In this document: positions 31,621 through 45,387 of the stretch, in pieces
Layout: the number at the start of each line of letters is the position of its first letter
Numbering within the stretch: the stretch's first letter is position 1
Source: Macropodus opercularis
Lineage: Eukaryota > Chordata > Actinopteri > Anabantiformes > Osphronemidae
Length of the DNA stretch: 64,000 nucleotides
Assembly: GCA_030770545.1 (NCBI GenBank)
Contig: CM061099.1
Coordinates: forward strand, 13,337,001-13,401,000
Reading direction: 5' to 3'
Position numbers and translations under genes: made by a program
The notes under the pieces: generated by a model
What the model was told of the DNA's origin: nothing
What the model saw: only the letters and a program-made list of their open reading frames with translations
The model's database searches: none

Positions 31621-33737
31621 AGTGTCTGCAATATTGCGGCAGAGATTAAAGCCTCATGAAAGAGGTAGAGACAAAGGTGACGTCTCCTCTTTTCAAATGG
31701 CAAGCGTGTGGCTTGACATGAAGCGAGTGGGTGAGTGCCTGGGTGAACAAAAGGATGGTGCCATGTGAGAAAAGGGCAGAGGCGGGAGCAGGGCAGCAGC
31801 GGTGGTGGTGGTGGGGGGGCAGGCCTTTAATTAAAAGGATTATATTGAGGTGCACAGCGCTGCAGAGGAGCTGTCCACCGGGGCCCAGATTGACTACAGT
31901 AATGAAACCTATTCCTGTCGGAGGAGAAGGAGGGAGAGCGACGTGAGGAGCGAGAGGAACGTGGAACTCTGAGACGACGATGGGCGTGGACTAAGTAAAC
32001 ACAAAGAATAAAAGTGTGTAATGAGGGGTCATCAAAGAGAACGGAAAGACGGGCGCTTACAGTAATAAACACACAAGGTCATAAAGAATAATAACAATGA
32101 GCGGCGGTATTAAATTAGAAGTTCTCGTAGATTAAAGTCATTACAGATATGCTTCTGGCCAAGTGAGTTTCTTTCTTTAATGTAAATGAATGCTAAGTTT
32201 GGCATATCCATCCAGTGCCTCTGCTTCTCATTAATTTTTATCTCTGCAGATATAATGAAGTCATAATAGCAGGGAGTCTGATGAGTTGTCAATTAGAAAC
32301 TTGAATAATCCCCATCCTGAGATAAAAAAGACCCAAAGAGAAGGTTATTGATTCTACTGCTGTCTTTAACTCAGCAGGAGGCGTCCGCCGCTAACTTGCA
32401 CTTATTCTTACCTGGGTTTGTTCTTCTTTCACGCGACGGAATAAATTTAATTCCGTCGTGGGAGGATTAACGTCGTAAAAGATGGCCGACATCAGAAAGC
32501 AGATTTACTGCAGGTTTTTGTCTTACGGTCCTGTTTGCTGCCAGGTCCAGATCTATTTACCAACAGATTATAACGAGCAACGCAATCAGCATAACAGACA
32601 AACTCAAGGAGGATTGGACTGTCACACATGGCCACTTGCAAACTTTTCAGTGTGGCGATAAGTCCCTTCTGTCTGCCTCTGACTATATTTGTGTTATCAT
32701 CCCAATCCGTTGTGTTGTGCGGAGCTGCATGACTTCCCGCTGCTGCTGACCAAGATTAACATTATCTCTGACCACCCTGCCAGAAAACCAGACTCTGCAG
32801 TAAATGAATTAGATAGAGGCAAGACAGGAAAAGTATAACTTTTGGCACCTACTGTCTGTGACATTCCCAGCTTTGCCATTTCCATTATGTCTTATACAAA
32901 GTATGAGCCACCAGGCTGACCAGGCAAGTGCACAAAGTTCATACCTGAAACTGTCATCGTAGAGAAAAAAAAACATATCAACACATTAGAACATTTAATG
33001 CAGTTCATGGACATCTTACATTAATGGTGAACATTTTCTAAAACACACTAAACACGAAATTATTTTGGTCATTCTTTTGTCGAAAAATATGACACAGCAG
33101 ACTGTGATGACAGTTTGAGAGGTTTGAATCTTTATTTCTGTACCGTGTTACTAATAGATTACCCAGAATCCTTCATGCTTGAACCTGTATGTTACAACTT
33201 GCTCTGCTTTCAGCATTGTAAAAGAAATCAATATGTTATCTCAAGAGTGGCGACTACACATGATACAAATAGCAAGTTTTCAGCGGTTGGCATATTGAAA
33301 ACCAGTTTTTAAGTGGAGCAATAAATCAATGCAGCGTTGCATCATTTGTCTTTTTCTTTAAGAAACTAACAGCCCTCCCATCATAGAAAGAGCAGCAACT
33401 ACAGTAAAGTCTGTGCTAAAACAGACTCATTGCTGTCTAATACTATCTCCCACTCTTTAGATTTTGCCTGCCACAAATCTAATGATATTGTGTTACAATA
33501 AATACTAGAGAGAATTAATGACTCATTAATTTTACTCATGTGACAGGTTTAAAGCAAAATTCAGTATCTAAAGCATATTTAGTACTGTGGTGCTTTCTGT
33601 ACATGACCTCATCTACATGTATTTGATAATATGAGTGGCCAGTGTAACAGTAGCATTGTATAACCCGAGAACTGACCAAAAGTTACTTATGTGGCGGCTT
33701 AGCATTGCAGAACGCCACTCCTCAAGTGAGTGTGCCT
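31621..33737. other. Gene-free DNA
   Basis: A GGT/GTG-rich patch at 31798-31820, a purine-rich stretch at 31915-31965 and the stem-loop at 32434 are the only structures seen. Open frames are below 82 codons. Confidence 0.6.
32434..32458. repeat. 25-bp stem-loop, 9-bp arms
   Basis: The arms cgacggaat and attccgtcg are perfect, with a 7-nt loop (aaattta). A G-T wobble and one C-G pair could lengthen the stem. Confidence 0.85.
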
Positions 33738-33769
33738 GAAGAGGTATGAAATGAATTTCATACCTCTTC
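33738..33769. repeat. 32-bp near-perfect palindrome, 15-bp arms
   Basis: The arms gaagaggtatgaaat and atttcatacctcttc are perfectly complementary around a 2-nt centre (ga). A T23 tract starts 22 bp downstream. Confidence 0.95.
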
Positions 33770-33790
33770 CCCTCCCTCATTTGCCCAGCG

Positions 33791-33813
33791 TTTTTTTTTT
33801 TTTTTTTTTTTTT
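33791..33813. repeat. T23 homopolymer
   Basis: Twenty-three T immediately downstream of the 32-bp palindrome. Confidence 0.95.
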
Positions 33814-34686
33814 GGCTGGCCTCCTCCGCTCGAGCTATGTGTCTCACCATTACAGAGCTAATCCATCCATGACAATGTTCAATTTCCTCTGGGGAATATA
33901 GAGTGCAGTGGGGAAAATTTGCAACCCTGTGGCCCATCTAAGTAGCATTAACGACAGTGCCCACATCCTTTAGTGCCTGGGTTTTGTCGGAAAAGAGAAA
34001 GTCATTTGAACTGAATGGTTCGATTTGGGAATCTAGCGACGCTGTGATACAATCTGCTACACACATTTTTTCTGATATAATGGAGACCAGGACATAAACG
34101 TTAGCCAACAGCAGCCACAGGTGCCAGGACTCTGTAGATAGGTGAGATTATGAGTGATTACATTTTGCTTATTATAACCACACTGTGAAATTCTTGCTTT
34201 GCTTTTCTCACACTTCACATTCTTACTGTAAATGAATGCAATTCAGTGTTTGCAATACACATACTTTGAAAGCATTATAGTGTCTCCTTAGGAACTTTGA
34301 CCTATAGTAGCATTTCATGTTTTGCAGACGCATCAGACACAGGATGGCTCCACACACTTAACCCCTTGATAAACCTGAAAATGTAATGTTGAGAAACGAG
34401 CTCTTAACAGCAATAACGCAGGCACTACAGTAAAACCATGACAGTCTCTGGGCCCCGCTGAGCAGAGTTTTACGGCTCTTATTGCTCTTAAATACCTGCC
34501 TTGTCTCAACCCATGCTGCATTTCAATTGCTTCCAAAATGTGCATCTGTGTGGCCTCCATGAGCTCAATACACTATTGACAGATCAATCATTCCACAATC
34601 ATGCTCAGCGCACCATCTTTATTACTGACTATTGACCAACTCATCACCGCTTGCGTGGCACCGCGCACTGACATCAGGTGCCAGGA

Positions 34687-34720
34687 GAGAGAGAGAGCGA
34701 GAGGAGTGAGAGAGAGGGGG
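34687..34720 (+). repeat. GA-rich tract
   Basis: An imperfect (GA)n array interrupted by CG and TG, then a G6 run. Confidence 0.8.
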
Positions 34721-37639
34721 GACCCGGAGCTGGAGCAGATGCCGGGGGAACCTGTCTGATGCGCTGATCTACCGCCGGGCTTGGAATTGCCGAGCAGGTG
34801 ACCTACAGGTGGCCATTAAATGTCAGGACATTTGGATTTCAATTCTCAGTCTGTTGCTGAGTCACATAAGTCATGCAGTAAATTCTGACCTGTCAAAGAG
34901 AGATAGCTTCTATCAGATGTAAGTTGCTGCCTGAATCAGGTCCCCAGCCTGGGCCGGCAATAAATGCCCTTCACTTTGTTTGTCACATGGAGGCTGAACT
35001 AGACGAGACCGGCACCAGCACATTAAAGCGTCAAGGAACTTGTGCACAAGTGGTAAAAACATTGTAAAATGCGTAAACTGAGCACAAATGGCGACAGCTG
35101 AAGCTATTTTCATTTTTTCCGAATCGTTCGTAGACTAGCCACTCTTTAATTTCCTTTCTGCACTGCGATGTGCACCTAAGGACGTTTAAAACATAAAGGG
35201 ATTGTCGGTATGACCCCTGTGTGCTTCAGTTTGACACTTTTCCAGCACGAACGCACTGAAAACTCAACACGTGGTTAATTAAAAATTTGGATGTACCTAC
35301 TGTTGTGTCTGCACATCCTGTATAGATGTCGACATAAAAAATGAAAGTGGTCTGCATTTCTTGCACTGGGATAATTTGGTTTGATGATGTACGGCATGAT
35401 CCAGATATTAAACTCCAGTAAGGACCAATCACCGACCTTTTATGTTTCCAACACGTTTAAGTTGTTCGTTGCCTCTACATTACGAAAACCCTTCTGAACA
35501 TTCCGATCTGCACTGCAGCGTCGCACACGTAGCCATTAATGCGAACACCGTCCAATAAATAGACATGACCACACTCGCAAACACATACACGCGGGCGTAT
35601 TTCAGATATTGACGTGTGCTTCTTCATTCTCATCACACATCACGCGTGTGTTGTCGACGCTACAGGATGAATGTCAATGAGCGCGTGTGAGACATCCTGC
35701 CATCTACAGCATCTCCAAGGTCACTATCTGAATCAGCACCACCCTTCAGTCGATGTGCACCCATCAAAGCTTTTCTTGAAGGAAGATTTATGATGTTCCC
35801 TAACTGTTTATTTCTGTCACTCAAACCAGGCACCTTTGGATCAATGATGGAAGCCTAACTCGCCTTCAATATACTCAGGTGTCAAAAGAGAAGCTGTTCA
35901 GGGGACGAGAATCTTTTGAGGGTGACACAGTCCTCCCCCGTTGGGTTTAAAGGCTGCACTCAGCTTCTTCATCAAGACCAAAGCTTGGATTCACAGCTCT
36001 GATTTCAGGGGAGACATGTTTTCACGTCCGAGCTTCTCCTGCGACGCGCTGCGCTTCCAGCCAATGATTGAGCTGGAATAGAATGGCTTAGACCAGGCGC
36101 CATATTGCTGCCAGTCTGCTTCATCTGGACCACTTGTCAGATGCTGGAACCGCTCTGGACTCCCTCTTCGTCCACACCCTCTCCGTGCAGGGATTAGTCA
36201 TGTAGAGGCGAGGAGATGCGCTGGGCCTACCTCGTTAGCCTCTTCCTCTTACTCCTCTCGAAAATACATTATGTGCAGCATGTTTCTTCGCGTCTTTATG
36301 ACAACTAGGCTTTTGTCTGCATCCTCCAGTGTGGCCACTTGGAACAACTATAATTTCCAATGTAGTCAGACAAGCGGATTCTTTATCATCTTAAGCCGGC
36401 TTATATGTGTTCAAACCAAGACATGCCAGCTCATTAACTCAAAGGAGATTTTATGAAGTTCAGACAGAAGCAGTGCACGTTGTTGTTGCAATTGTAAAAA
36501 GAAAAGAACTACTCGATATTTTTGCACCGTGACATCTAATCTCAGTTTTTAATCAACCGCACAGGAGGCGACGTTTGAGTCAAAAAGACATATTTTTGGT
36601 TGAGTGTGAGTCACACTCCTAGAGTACATAACAGGTTTGTGTGAGGCTGTTTATTAAAATGAATGGCTTTAAATGTAAACAAGTCCAAGAGTAGAATCAG
36701 TGTAGAAAACTATAAAGCTGCGTGGTGCGACAGTATGAAGAGATTTATTTAGCACATTAAACAGTGAGATACATTAAGTGATTAATACAATGCACTGCTG
36801 TAATTATGGAGGAATTTACCGTTGGCTTTGTGTGGTGCCGTTAATATTGTGCAGATATCAAAGATATTGTGAGTGAAAACATTGCTTGTTGAACTAAATA
36901 CCAGACCTTTGGACAAACTGCTTGGTTTTACTGTAGTAATGATGATGATGAATTGTGTTAATGTGTTTGGATATTCATTCATTCATATCAGGAGATGAAT
37001 CTAGATTTTAGGATTTGGAACAAGCTCCTTAAAATTAACGGCAGAGGTGTTTTTGAAAGAAAAAAAAAGTGTTGTACTGTGAGTGTTTGAGGACTGTGAA
37101 AATCACCAGCTTAGTTAGGTACAGTAGCGCTGAATTGAATTATTTCTTAATAAACTACTACAGTACATGCTCAGTGTCTGCTAAGAAAGATACACGCAAC
37201 CGGCGAGGAATTAGTTTCTTCACTAGTGGATGATTTGTCTCCTAGAAGAAAGAGAAACACTATGAAAAGAGCCCATGAAAACTGCATTCTACCCGAGAGT
37301 GCTGAAAAAGGGGAAGGAAAAGAGTGTGATGCTACTAAATAATGAGGAGAAATATGCATGCTGGCAACTCGAACTAATTAGTGTGGAACACCAGGATTAT
37401 GAGTGATATAAAATGCATTAAGTGCCAGCAGAGTAATTTGTGATGTAAGACAGTGTGCAACTTTAAGGCCTGCCTGTTGGGACCTGGTGGGGAATAAATG
37501 GAATTCATGTTTGCATACATTACTGCTGTAAAGTTTTAACAGCAGAGTGCTGAGCTGATTACACATTGGCTGCTACGAGAGAGTAGCCATTAGCATTGTT
37601 CTGCAGCTGTCAGAAATGCTTATCCAAAAGCCAGCAGTC

Positions 37640-37870
37640 AGGCAGAGGCTTCGCGCTCCGGGTCCTCGGAGAGCCGTCGCCGGCAACGTTGGCGTCCACG
37701 GCAGGTCGGGGGGTTGGCCGCACGAGGCTTAAGGTTCTTGGCCTTGAAAGATGGCTGCGATCAATAAGGTGTCACCTGGTCTTTTAGGGAGGAGGGAGAT
37801 CGCAGCGCTCTGGTGTCACAGACGCCCTGCCCTCGCTTGATTTCTGTGCCATTGCCGCCGGATTGTTGCT
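37640..37870. promoter_or_regulatory. CpG-rich candidate regulatory block
   Basis: CpG-rich opening (tcgcgctccgggtcctcgg, gccgtcgccggcaacg) followed by 'aagatggctgcgatcaataa' and 'ggtgtcacctgg'. AAGATGGC is a YY1-like word, and CACCTG an E-box. It is distinctly GC-richer than the surrounding AT-rich 33-37 kb interval. Confidence 0.3.
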
Positions 37871-38670
37871 GCGTATGTTATCTCCGTGAAACGTTCAGTG
37901 ACAAATGGATTCTCAGGCCATGTTAGTTATTATTATGAAGCCACCAATGAAGTCCACAATAGCTTTGACCTTGTGTCAGGCTCACACCCTCTTCCCCAAT
38001 AACATATTTCCTGCTTTTTTTTTTGTGCACTATGCTCAACCTGAGGATTTACTGCAGGGGCAAAGAGTGATTGTGCATATAATGTCGAGGATTGGTGTCA
38101 GTATCCATTCATCATTCCCACATATGGTATACAGGGCTATGTTAAATATACATGCTCCTATGAAATATACATTACATTTCCATGGTATGCATACAAAACC
38201 AATGCATGTACCAGGAAATGATTAGAAACCCCAACTTGAAATTCATGTGTTTTCGTCTCTGGCCGTCTGCTTCCTTCACGTCTTGATACTAAGGTAAAGG
38301 TTTTGTTGAGACACAAGCAGACGGAGGGATTTGTTTAAAGCGTATTTCGGGATGATGGTTGGCTAATGCGCTGCTGTCTCCGTCTTGGATGCAGACGAAT
38401 GCGAAGGGTTAATTCGCGAAGCAGGAGAAAATGTGTGCGAGAGAGGCTGGAGGAGCGTTGGTGGGGAAAGGGTTCCCTATTATCAGGGGATGAGAATGCT
38501 AATAAAACACCGGAGCTGCCGGGGTCCAGAGGTCAGATGCACATGTAATGAATGGAGAAATTTAACTCATCCAATTATAGGGAGCCAAGGCAAAAATCCA
38601 TACTGTTACTCTGGGCACAGCGCCCAAATGCAAAACTAATAATGTCAAGCAAAGCCCCAGCTTTGTGTAA

Positions 38671-38715
38671 TGTGTGTGTGCGTGCGCGCGGGTGTGTGCG
38701 CGTATGTGTGTATAC
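38671..38715. repeat. TG/CG alternating tract
   Basis: Twenty bases (38671-38690) and twenty-four bases (38692-38715) of strict pyrimidine-purine alternation, broken once at GG. It includes CGCGCG and TATA steps. Confidence 0.85.
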
Positions 38716-41700
38716 TTACATTTGCAAGTGTACAAAAGATTTACAGCAAAGTGAGAGCGAGCAGGATGTGCGCTGCGCAGGGGCGAAGGTGTTTTATGCC
38801 GTTTGTGTGTGTCTGTGCGAATGCGAACACGCTGACAATCGCTATTTTGTGAGTTCAATTTCTGCAGTAGCTCCACGTAAAGGAAGGAGATGTTTCCTGC
38901 AGCGTGTCACATACTTCACCCAGAGGTCAATGAGAAAGAGTGTAATAATAGCTGATACGGCGACACGTGTCTTTGTGGAGCCTTCTTACTGGACGTTGGC
39001 TTATGGATTGTGGTCATAACCAAAATAAAATCTCAGATTTTATGTTTGTCACATGTACCGTGAATTGACCTGGGGAACATTATGGTGATTCAGTTATTGA
39101 TCCTTCAGTCTTCAGGCAGATAAACTTGAGATTAGTCACACATTTAACTGTCTGGATTTAAAAAATCAGATGCTAATTCAATTCATGCAAAATATGTTTG
39201 CAATTACGATCCTTGGCTGTGGCCTGACGTGAACGTTGCACCTTTGGAATACAAACCGAGTGAGATGTGCGCAGACCTTTGACTTAACGACCACCCATGT
39301 AAACAAAGACTAAAAAAGGGCGAGCTCATTATTGAGGAGACACTTTGATTGAATGTGCAGCGTGTTGATTAAATGATTAAAATTTGGTTGTAAGGAGAAA
39401 AGGGGAAGAGAAAGGAATTAAAATCACACTCTAATCCATTTTTTCCATTTTTATTTTGATTTTTTTTAATTGGGAGCCATACCCCCTCGGAGGCAAAGTC
39501 ATTAGGCCTTATACATAACCATCGCTGCCACATTAAAATCACATTACACAACAACGATAATCATTGCATTCAATTACACATGGTAATAAATACCCGACGC
39601 CATCTCCAGTAAATCCATTAGCCTGGCAGACACACACACAAGTGACACGCGCACAAACGCACGAACGGGGGCAGAATGCGGCGGCAGGCGTTTGGGAGAT
39701 CTTGGCGTTTGGACTCTTGGCTTCACAGAGTCCTCAGCTGTGCAGCGAGCGACACCAGTTGTTCACATTGTGTGAACGCAGCACAAGGAGGCGTCGCAGG
39801 GACATTTACGGTCACATTGCTCATTCGGGGCACATACGTTCTTACAGCACTTCATTTTCATTACGTGGGCCACAATACGGAGGAAAATAAGTCTTATTAT
39901 GCGTTATGGGTCTAGAGGAGTCCTCAATAGGAAAAGTACAGTCAAATATCATCCTGCACGTCTGTCGCTCAAAGAAACACATTCTGTTGTTTTGGCTGCT
40001 TCACGGTCACAAACTAGAAAAACACGCAAGCACAGACGCATGATCCTCTTAGCGTGTTTCATTTTCATATCTCCTGCCATGAGCCGCTCAATACTCTCCC
40101 TCCACCTCTTCACCTCAACAAAGCTTGTCCCGCACCGCTCCTCCCCTCCCTCCCCTCGCCCTCAGCCCGCCTCTCTCCCCTCTCTTTGCTTGATGGCAGC
40201 CTCACTTGTAATTAACTGTTATGTGGGGGATTGATTGCGGACAGCTTAGCATTGACCAGCTTCATTATGGAGTCCCTTCAAAGTGGGATTCTGGGCCTGC
40301 CAATACTCCTGAGTTTATTTCAGTGAAAGGATCAATAGCTAGCGCATTAAAAGCTTTATTTGGGCTTTGTCCACCCCTTGAGTACCTTTGCCCTGGTTGC
40401 TCTGTGGATCTTTCTGGTGCCACCAGGATGGCAGTTTTGCCTTTTGCCCTTTGAGGGGTGGGAAGGTGGCGCGACCGGTGACGGCTGCACCACATAGTGG
40501 GGATGGAGTCTCAGACTGAGTGAAATGAGAAATATATCCAGCTTGCAGTTTGTCTGGCCACACTCTATGTGCGGTGTGTGGTGTTCTTTCCTTTGTGGAT
40601 TTTCTGGGGATTACTTTGATGCAGTCTGATAAACATTTCATCTGCAAACCCAGCAAAAGCGCAGCTGAGTGCCACATATACTGGATATACAGTCTTGTTG
40701 ATATTTGTCAAGCATTTCCAGCCCTTATCCAGATGTTGGGGTAGTATATGTGACAGTCGCTGCAGTGCAGACACCCTGCAATGCTTCCACTCTGCCAGCG
40801 GAGTACAACCGCAGCAACCCCACGCTCTGCTTTAAAGCTTAATCTACAAACAGCATGCTACAGTGCTCCTCCGCGAAAGCGTATGCACACGGAGGTATCC
40901 GGGGACTTTCCCTCGGAGACGCGCACACATGCCCACACGCGAGGGGTGGCCGTCTGATGAGATATCATTTTGTCATTTAGCATGCTGTGTTACAAGATGT
41001 ATCTCCCCTGCCAACGCGTCAGCAGCAAACCCAGCTCTGTCCTTGTCTGGTGTTTCCCTCAAGGCTACACGCACACAGTGCTGAAGAGCTGCACACCCTG
41101 GGAGATGGAAAGAGCATGGCTGCCACATTATAAATGACTCCAAATATTGCTCTCTCTCTCTTTCTTCCCTTCTTGCGATTGTGCGCCCGCGTCTTTTCTG
41201 TCTTTTCCACGTTGTGGAACATAAAAACACACCAGTTGCCAGCTGAGGCCATTACACAGATGTTCGCTGTGGCTGCCACGTGGATAGAAATGATGACCTT
41301 GCCCTGAAGCTTTTATTCTCCCGCTTTCTTAACTCTCTTAAATAGATCCCGCCAGTGAAATAGCAGCTTGTGCTTCTCCTTTGTTTCGCCTCTGTGAAAA
41401 ATAATCCTCACACAGCAGAGTGGCTTCCGTCTTGATGACTCGTTATTCTCTCATTATGATCTCCTCTTTCGGCTCCTGTTAACTAATATTCTTCAGAAAG
41501 TGAGATATTCTGCTGTCTAAGTCACCAAGTCCCTCGTTGGTCCCTGTGCACTTCTACAGAACTAAGGGCCTGCAGACTCAGCACTGGGGTGGCAGAAAAA
41601 TGAATTTCAAAAAACCCACAGCACCACTGATACCCTGGACAGCGGTGGTGACACTTAAATAATAAGCGGTGCTTAGTGCTTTCAAGATATTTTTTCTTGG

Positions 41701-44700
41701 CTGTGTGGGGCCGAGGTCAACTCATTAGTAGTGTGGAAAACAAAGAAAGTACACACACACACACAGACACACACAGGAATTTGAATCTCATAACAAAGAG
41801 GGGTATTACTGCCGTGCCCATAATCTCTGATTACACGTTTAATAAATACAGTGTCACGTTACAACCGATATTGCCTCATGGTGATTTAGTAATACCTTAA
41901 TATCTGTGGTTTGTTCATACTAAATTGTGGTGGTCACAGATATTAATGTCAAAACGACGTAGCTACAGTTACAATATTTATTTTTAATGAAATACATCTT
42001 AATGCATTTTGCATTGCACAAACCCGTCAGTGTCAATTGCCTGAAGTCCCTTCAGTCCTCTATTGAGCCTTGAAGCCATCCTTAGCAAGATGGTATTAAG
42101 AAACACAAAAGACAAAAGATCACATAGATACACCAACAACGTGTAACATTGTGCTCGAGGGCAGCCAGTGGCTCTTAGTTGTTAATGGTTCCCTCACGCT
42201 TGACACATTTTAAAACAAAACAACTTATGTTCCCCAGCTCAGGCCAGCAGGACAACATTTGCATGGAAAGATCTAAGAGTCAGATAGAAACGGAGATTAA
42301 TTACAATATGCCCTCATCAAATACTGTGATGAGACACAAAAACGGATCAAAAACTCTGAGTTACTGGGAAGGAAATGCTTAAATAATAGCGGGTTTATGA
42401 AAATAATACCAGTGTGGGTTTTTAATTTGGAGCTGGATAAGCAGAAAAACCTGTAGACAGAATTTGATGAGGAGAACCATCTGTCCTACGGTAATCAGCA
42501 GGCCTTCTCTGCACAGTTCACTGAAGTGGCGCTAAAATAAAAAGGAGAAAACACCGAACGAGGTTCAGCTCAGGAAAAAGGATGTTTGCCAAAAGATATG
42601 CGCTTGGAAGATAATCAATCTTTAAAGTTTGTTTAATCAATTCAGCACAATACATTCTTGATAGGCTGAAATAATTCAACATAAATCGCCCGATTTCCGG
42701 GCTGAAGAAATGTCAATATTCATAAGCAGTCTGTTCTTGCTCTTATAAGATCTCCAGATGGGAGGAGGGCTGTCAAAACACCCTCACGTCAAGATGAAAC
42801 ACAGAAAAGATATCTATTCAATTCTGACATTTCATTAATTAATCATTTTCCCAATGCATGCAGTAAATATTAATTGATAAAATTAATTAGTTAAATCATT
42901 GATGTGGAAGAAAATTAGCAGGGGAGCTCTGCAACTGTACTTTGTTCATTTTGATCTGTTTTAATTATATTCCCCACTAATTAATTTGTGCATTTCTACA
43001 TGTTTGAGGGTTAACATTACCTCACATCTGTCCACCGTAAACTGATTTTACTAACAGGTTGATCTATCCTTTGCTAATATCAAGCTTTTACTGAGTTATT
43101 AGTGATAATTACTGTATTACACTATTACACCTCTAATCCCTGATTATTACCATACTGTTCCTTTATTAATATTACCTTTTCAGTTTGAAATTATGCGGTT
43201 ACACTGTTATTACCAAGCTGTTAAGTGCTACTGCCCCTTCCTCTCAGTCCCAGCCTTTTCCTGTGGTTGTTTTGTGCTGCTGTGACAAATTTTATCATAT
43301 TTTACAAGAGGACTCCCGTTGGCAAGGACCAGCAGGGCAACAGTATTATCCAAACCTTGAAGCCATAGGAATGAATTGTAATCTACAATAAATTCTGTCA
43401 TTTGAAATGGTGGGGCCAACCCAGAGCTACACCTAGTTCGGTTTCATCATCTAAACTCCTTATTCAGCCGGGATCCATAATTCAGAATTTCTCCTCTGGT
43501 CTTGGGAACTCAGCTTTGAATGTCACAGAGCCGCTGACTGCTTCTATCTGTCTAGGTGTCATAGCATCTTACATTGATGAGCTTAGACGCGTATCAAATG
43601 AACGGTCCTCTGTCCAAAAACATGCTAATAGGGGAACCGTTCAAGACTAGTCTGTTGACCTTTTAAAACGCTGGCTTCCGACTCCTTAGTCTAAATCCCC
43701 TGCATATTGACTTGGCAGCTTCTTTAAATGCGCCTCCTAAAGGAGTGGTGCAAATAAGTATTCCTTTCCCCTCCCCTCAGCTGCAACTCGCCCCTGATTC
43801 CCCAGGAGCATCATGGGAAATGAGTGAAGTATTAATGACATCCACAAATGAGGCAGCCATGTGTTACCATCCACATGACACCTTAATGCACAGTGAAGTA
43901 CAAGCACTTGGATTTCACTCGAGGCTTGTACTGTACACACCATTTAACACACTGTACCACCACTTAGACTCTTGCTTGACGATTGTCCACCTCTGCCGGT
44001 GAAGCTCAGCCTCAGCTGCAGCTTGGAGGAATGTAATGACGGAGAATGGCTCGACGCTGCGTATGATACTGATGCAGTGAACATAGAGACGTGCATTATT
44101 GATGGATTCATGGGGAAGTGCAGATAAATAGGCCCGTCAATGCATCATGGAGAAGAGAACGTGTTTACGGCTCAAAGGAATCTATGATGATTTGATGAAA
44201 GGCTTAAAATGAGGTCCATTAAAACCTGTATTCATGACCTGCAGACATTCTGAGGTGCAGGCGTAAGATATGCTCTGACAAACACACATCCGAAACCATG
44301 CACGTGCATTACTTTTTGCCATTTATTCACATTTTGTTTTTCAGCTGGAGATATTTGCAGAACGTACAAACTTAGCCAAAGCACCAAACCTGCTTCGGAA
44401 GGTGCTGGGTGTCAAATACAGAGGCAGATTTCACACGTTCAGCTGCTCATCCACCTGCCAGCCACCAAGGGTTCCCACTTGCTCACAAGCTCGTTTCCAC
44501 CTGCCCATTTATTATGGTCGAGCATCACTAATGACGACAATTAATTGAAAACATTAGTGGAGCTCAAAGATGAACATTTCCAAGCTACACATAAGAAAAA
44601 GGGGGAGGGCCCAAGGGTCTGAAGTGTAGTGGATGTATATCAAAGCATAAACAAACACAGATAACACTATAATGTTTTAGTCCGTGACAGAGAATGAAGA

Positions 44701-44819
44701 ACCTTGGAATGTGCCCCGTCCTTTCCGAAAGCAAATTCTCAAGCCAAAATATTCTCCCAGACATTCCCGTCACATTTTATGCAGAGCCCGGCCTATTCTA
44801 AATGTACACACCAGAGAGA
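38716..44819. other. Gene-free DNA
   Basis: Unique DNA with a CA tract at 41.75 kb. At 40.2-40.7 kb overlapping frames of 77 and 112 codons on opposite strands lie in GC-average, repeat-free sequence and are not recognisable. The interval 42.8-43.15 kb is very AT-rich with repeated TTAATTAAT words. Confidence 0.6.
41750..41775. repeat. (AC)n microsatellite, interrupted
   Basis: AC units interrupted once by AGAC. Confidence 0.9.
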
Positions 44820-44836
44820 CACAGAGAGAGAGAGAG
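44820..44836. repeat. (AG)n microsatellite
   Basis: A short AG array, followed by a (GGCA)4 array at 44857-44873. Confidence 0.85.
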
Positions 44837-44946
44837 CGGGCTGGCTCCCAGGTTTGGCAGGCAGGCAGGCAGCGTGGCACATGCCTGGCAGACACAGATG
44901 ATGATAGTAGGGGACGCTTCCAGCCTCGTAGCCTTTGTATCAGCCA

Positions 44947-44968
44947 GGTGGTGGTGGTGGTGGTGGTG
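44947..44968. repeat. (GGT)7 trinucleotide repeat
   Basis: Seven GGT units, then TGTGGGGTGGG. The array underlies Trp-rich and His/Thr-rich shadow frames. Confidence 0.9.
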
Positions 44969-45387
44969 TGTGGGGTGGGATGGAGACAACACTTACAGAA
45001 AGACGAGCAGGTGTTTGGGTCGCTGCTAAACGCATTTAAGTGACATTTTACGCTCATTCAATTATCACTCACATACTGTACATATGCCTGTTACTGGTGT
45101 TGGCTCAGGCCAGAAAACATTTCAGTCCATTTATCAATATAAAAATGTAATAAAATGATTTCATTCACTCATTTATTTATATATATATCTTATTTTGCAG
45201 TCTGACATTTGCATCTATGAAGTGTTCCAGCGGTGATAGCTCTCAGATGGACTGTGGAACGATATAACAACTTAAACTTCCAATCAATATTTCATACACA
45301 ACAATGTCTGCAAAGAGGTCACGGACACAGAAAATACTGCTTATTCTGGAGGTATAGCATCTTAGCATTTTAGTTCGGTCTCACGGC

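Larger units (their letters stand above)
33814..38670. other. Gene-free AT-rich DNA
   Basis: The quietest part of the window: few repeats, open frames mostly below 85 codons, many ATTA words. The CpG-rich block at 37.64-37.87 kb stands out. A 106-codon frame at 37905-38225 has no motif. Confidence 0.6.

Noticed and set aside
38552..39019. 155-codon open frame, plus strand
   Set aside because: Its Cys/Val/Arg-rich core is the translation of the TG/CG alternating tract, and the flanks are unrecognisable.
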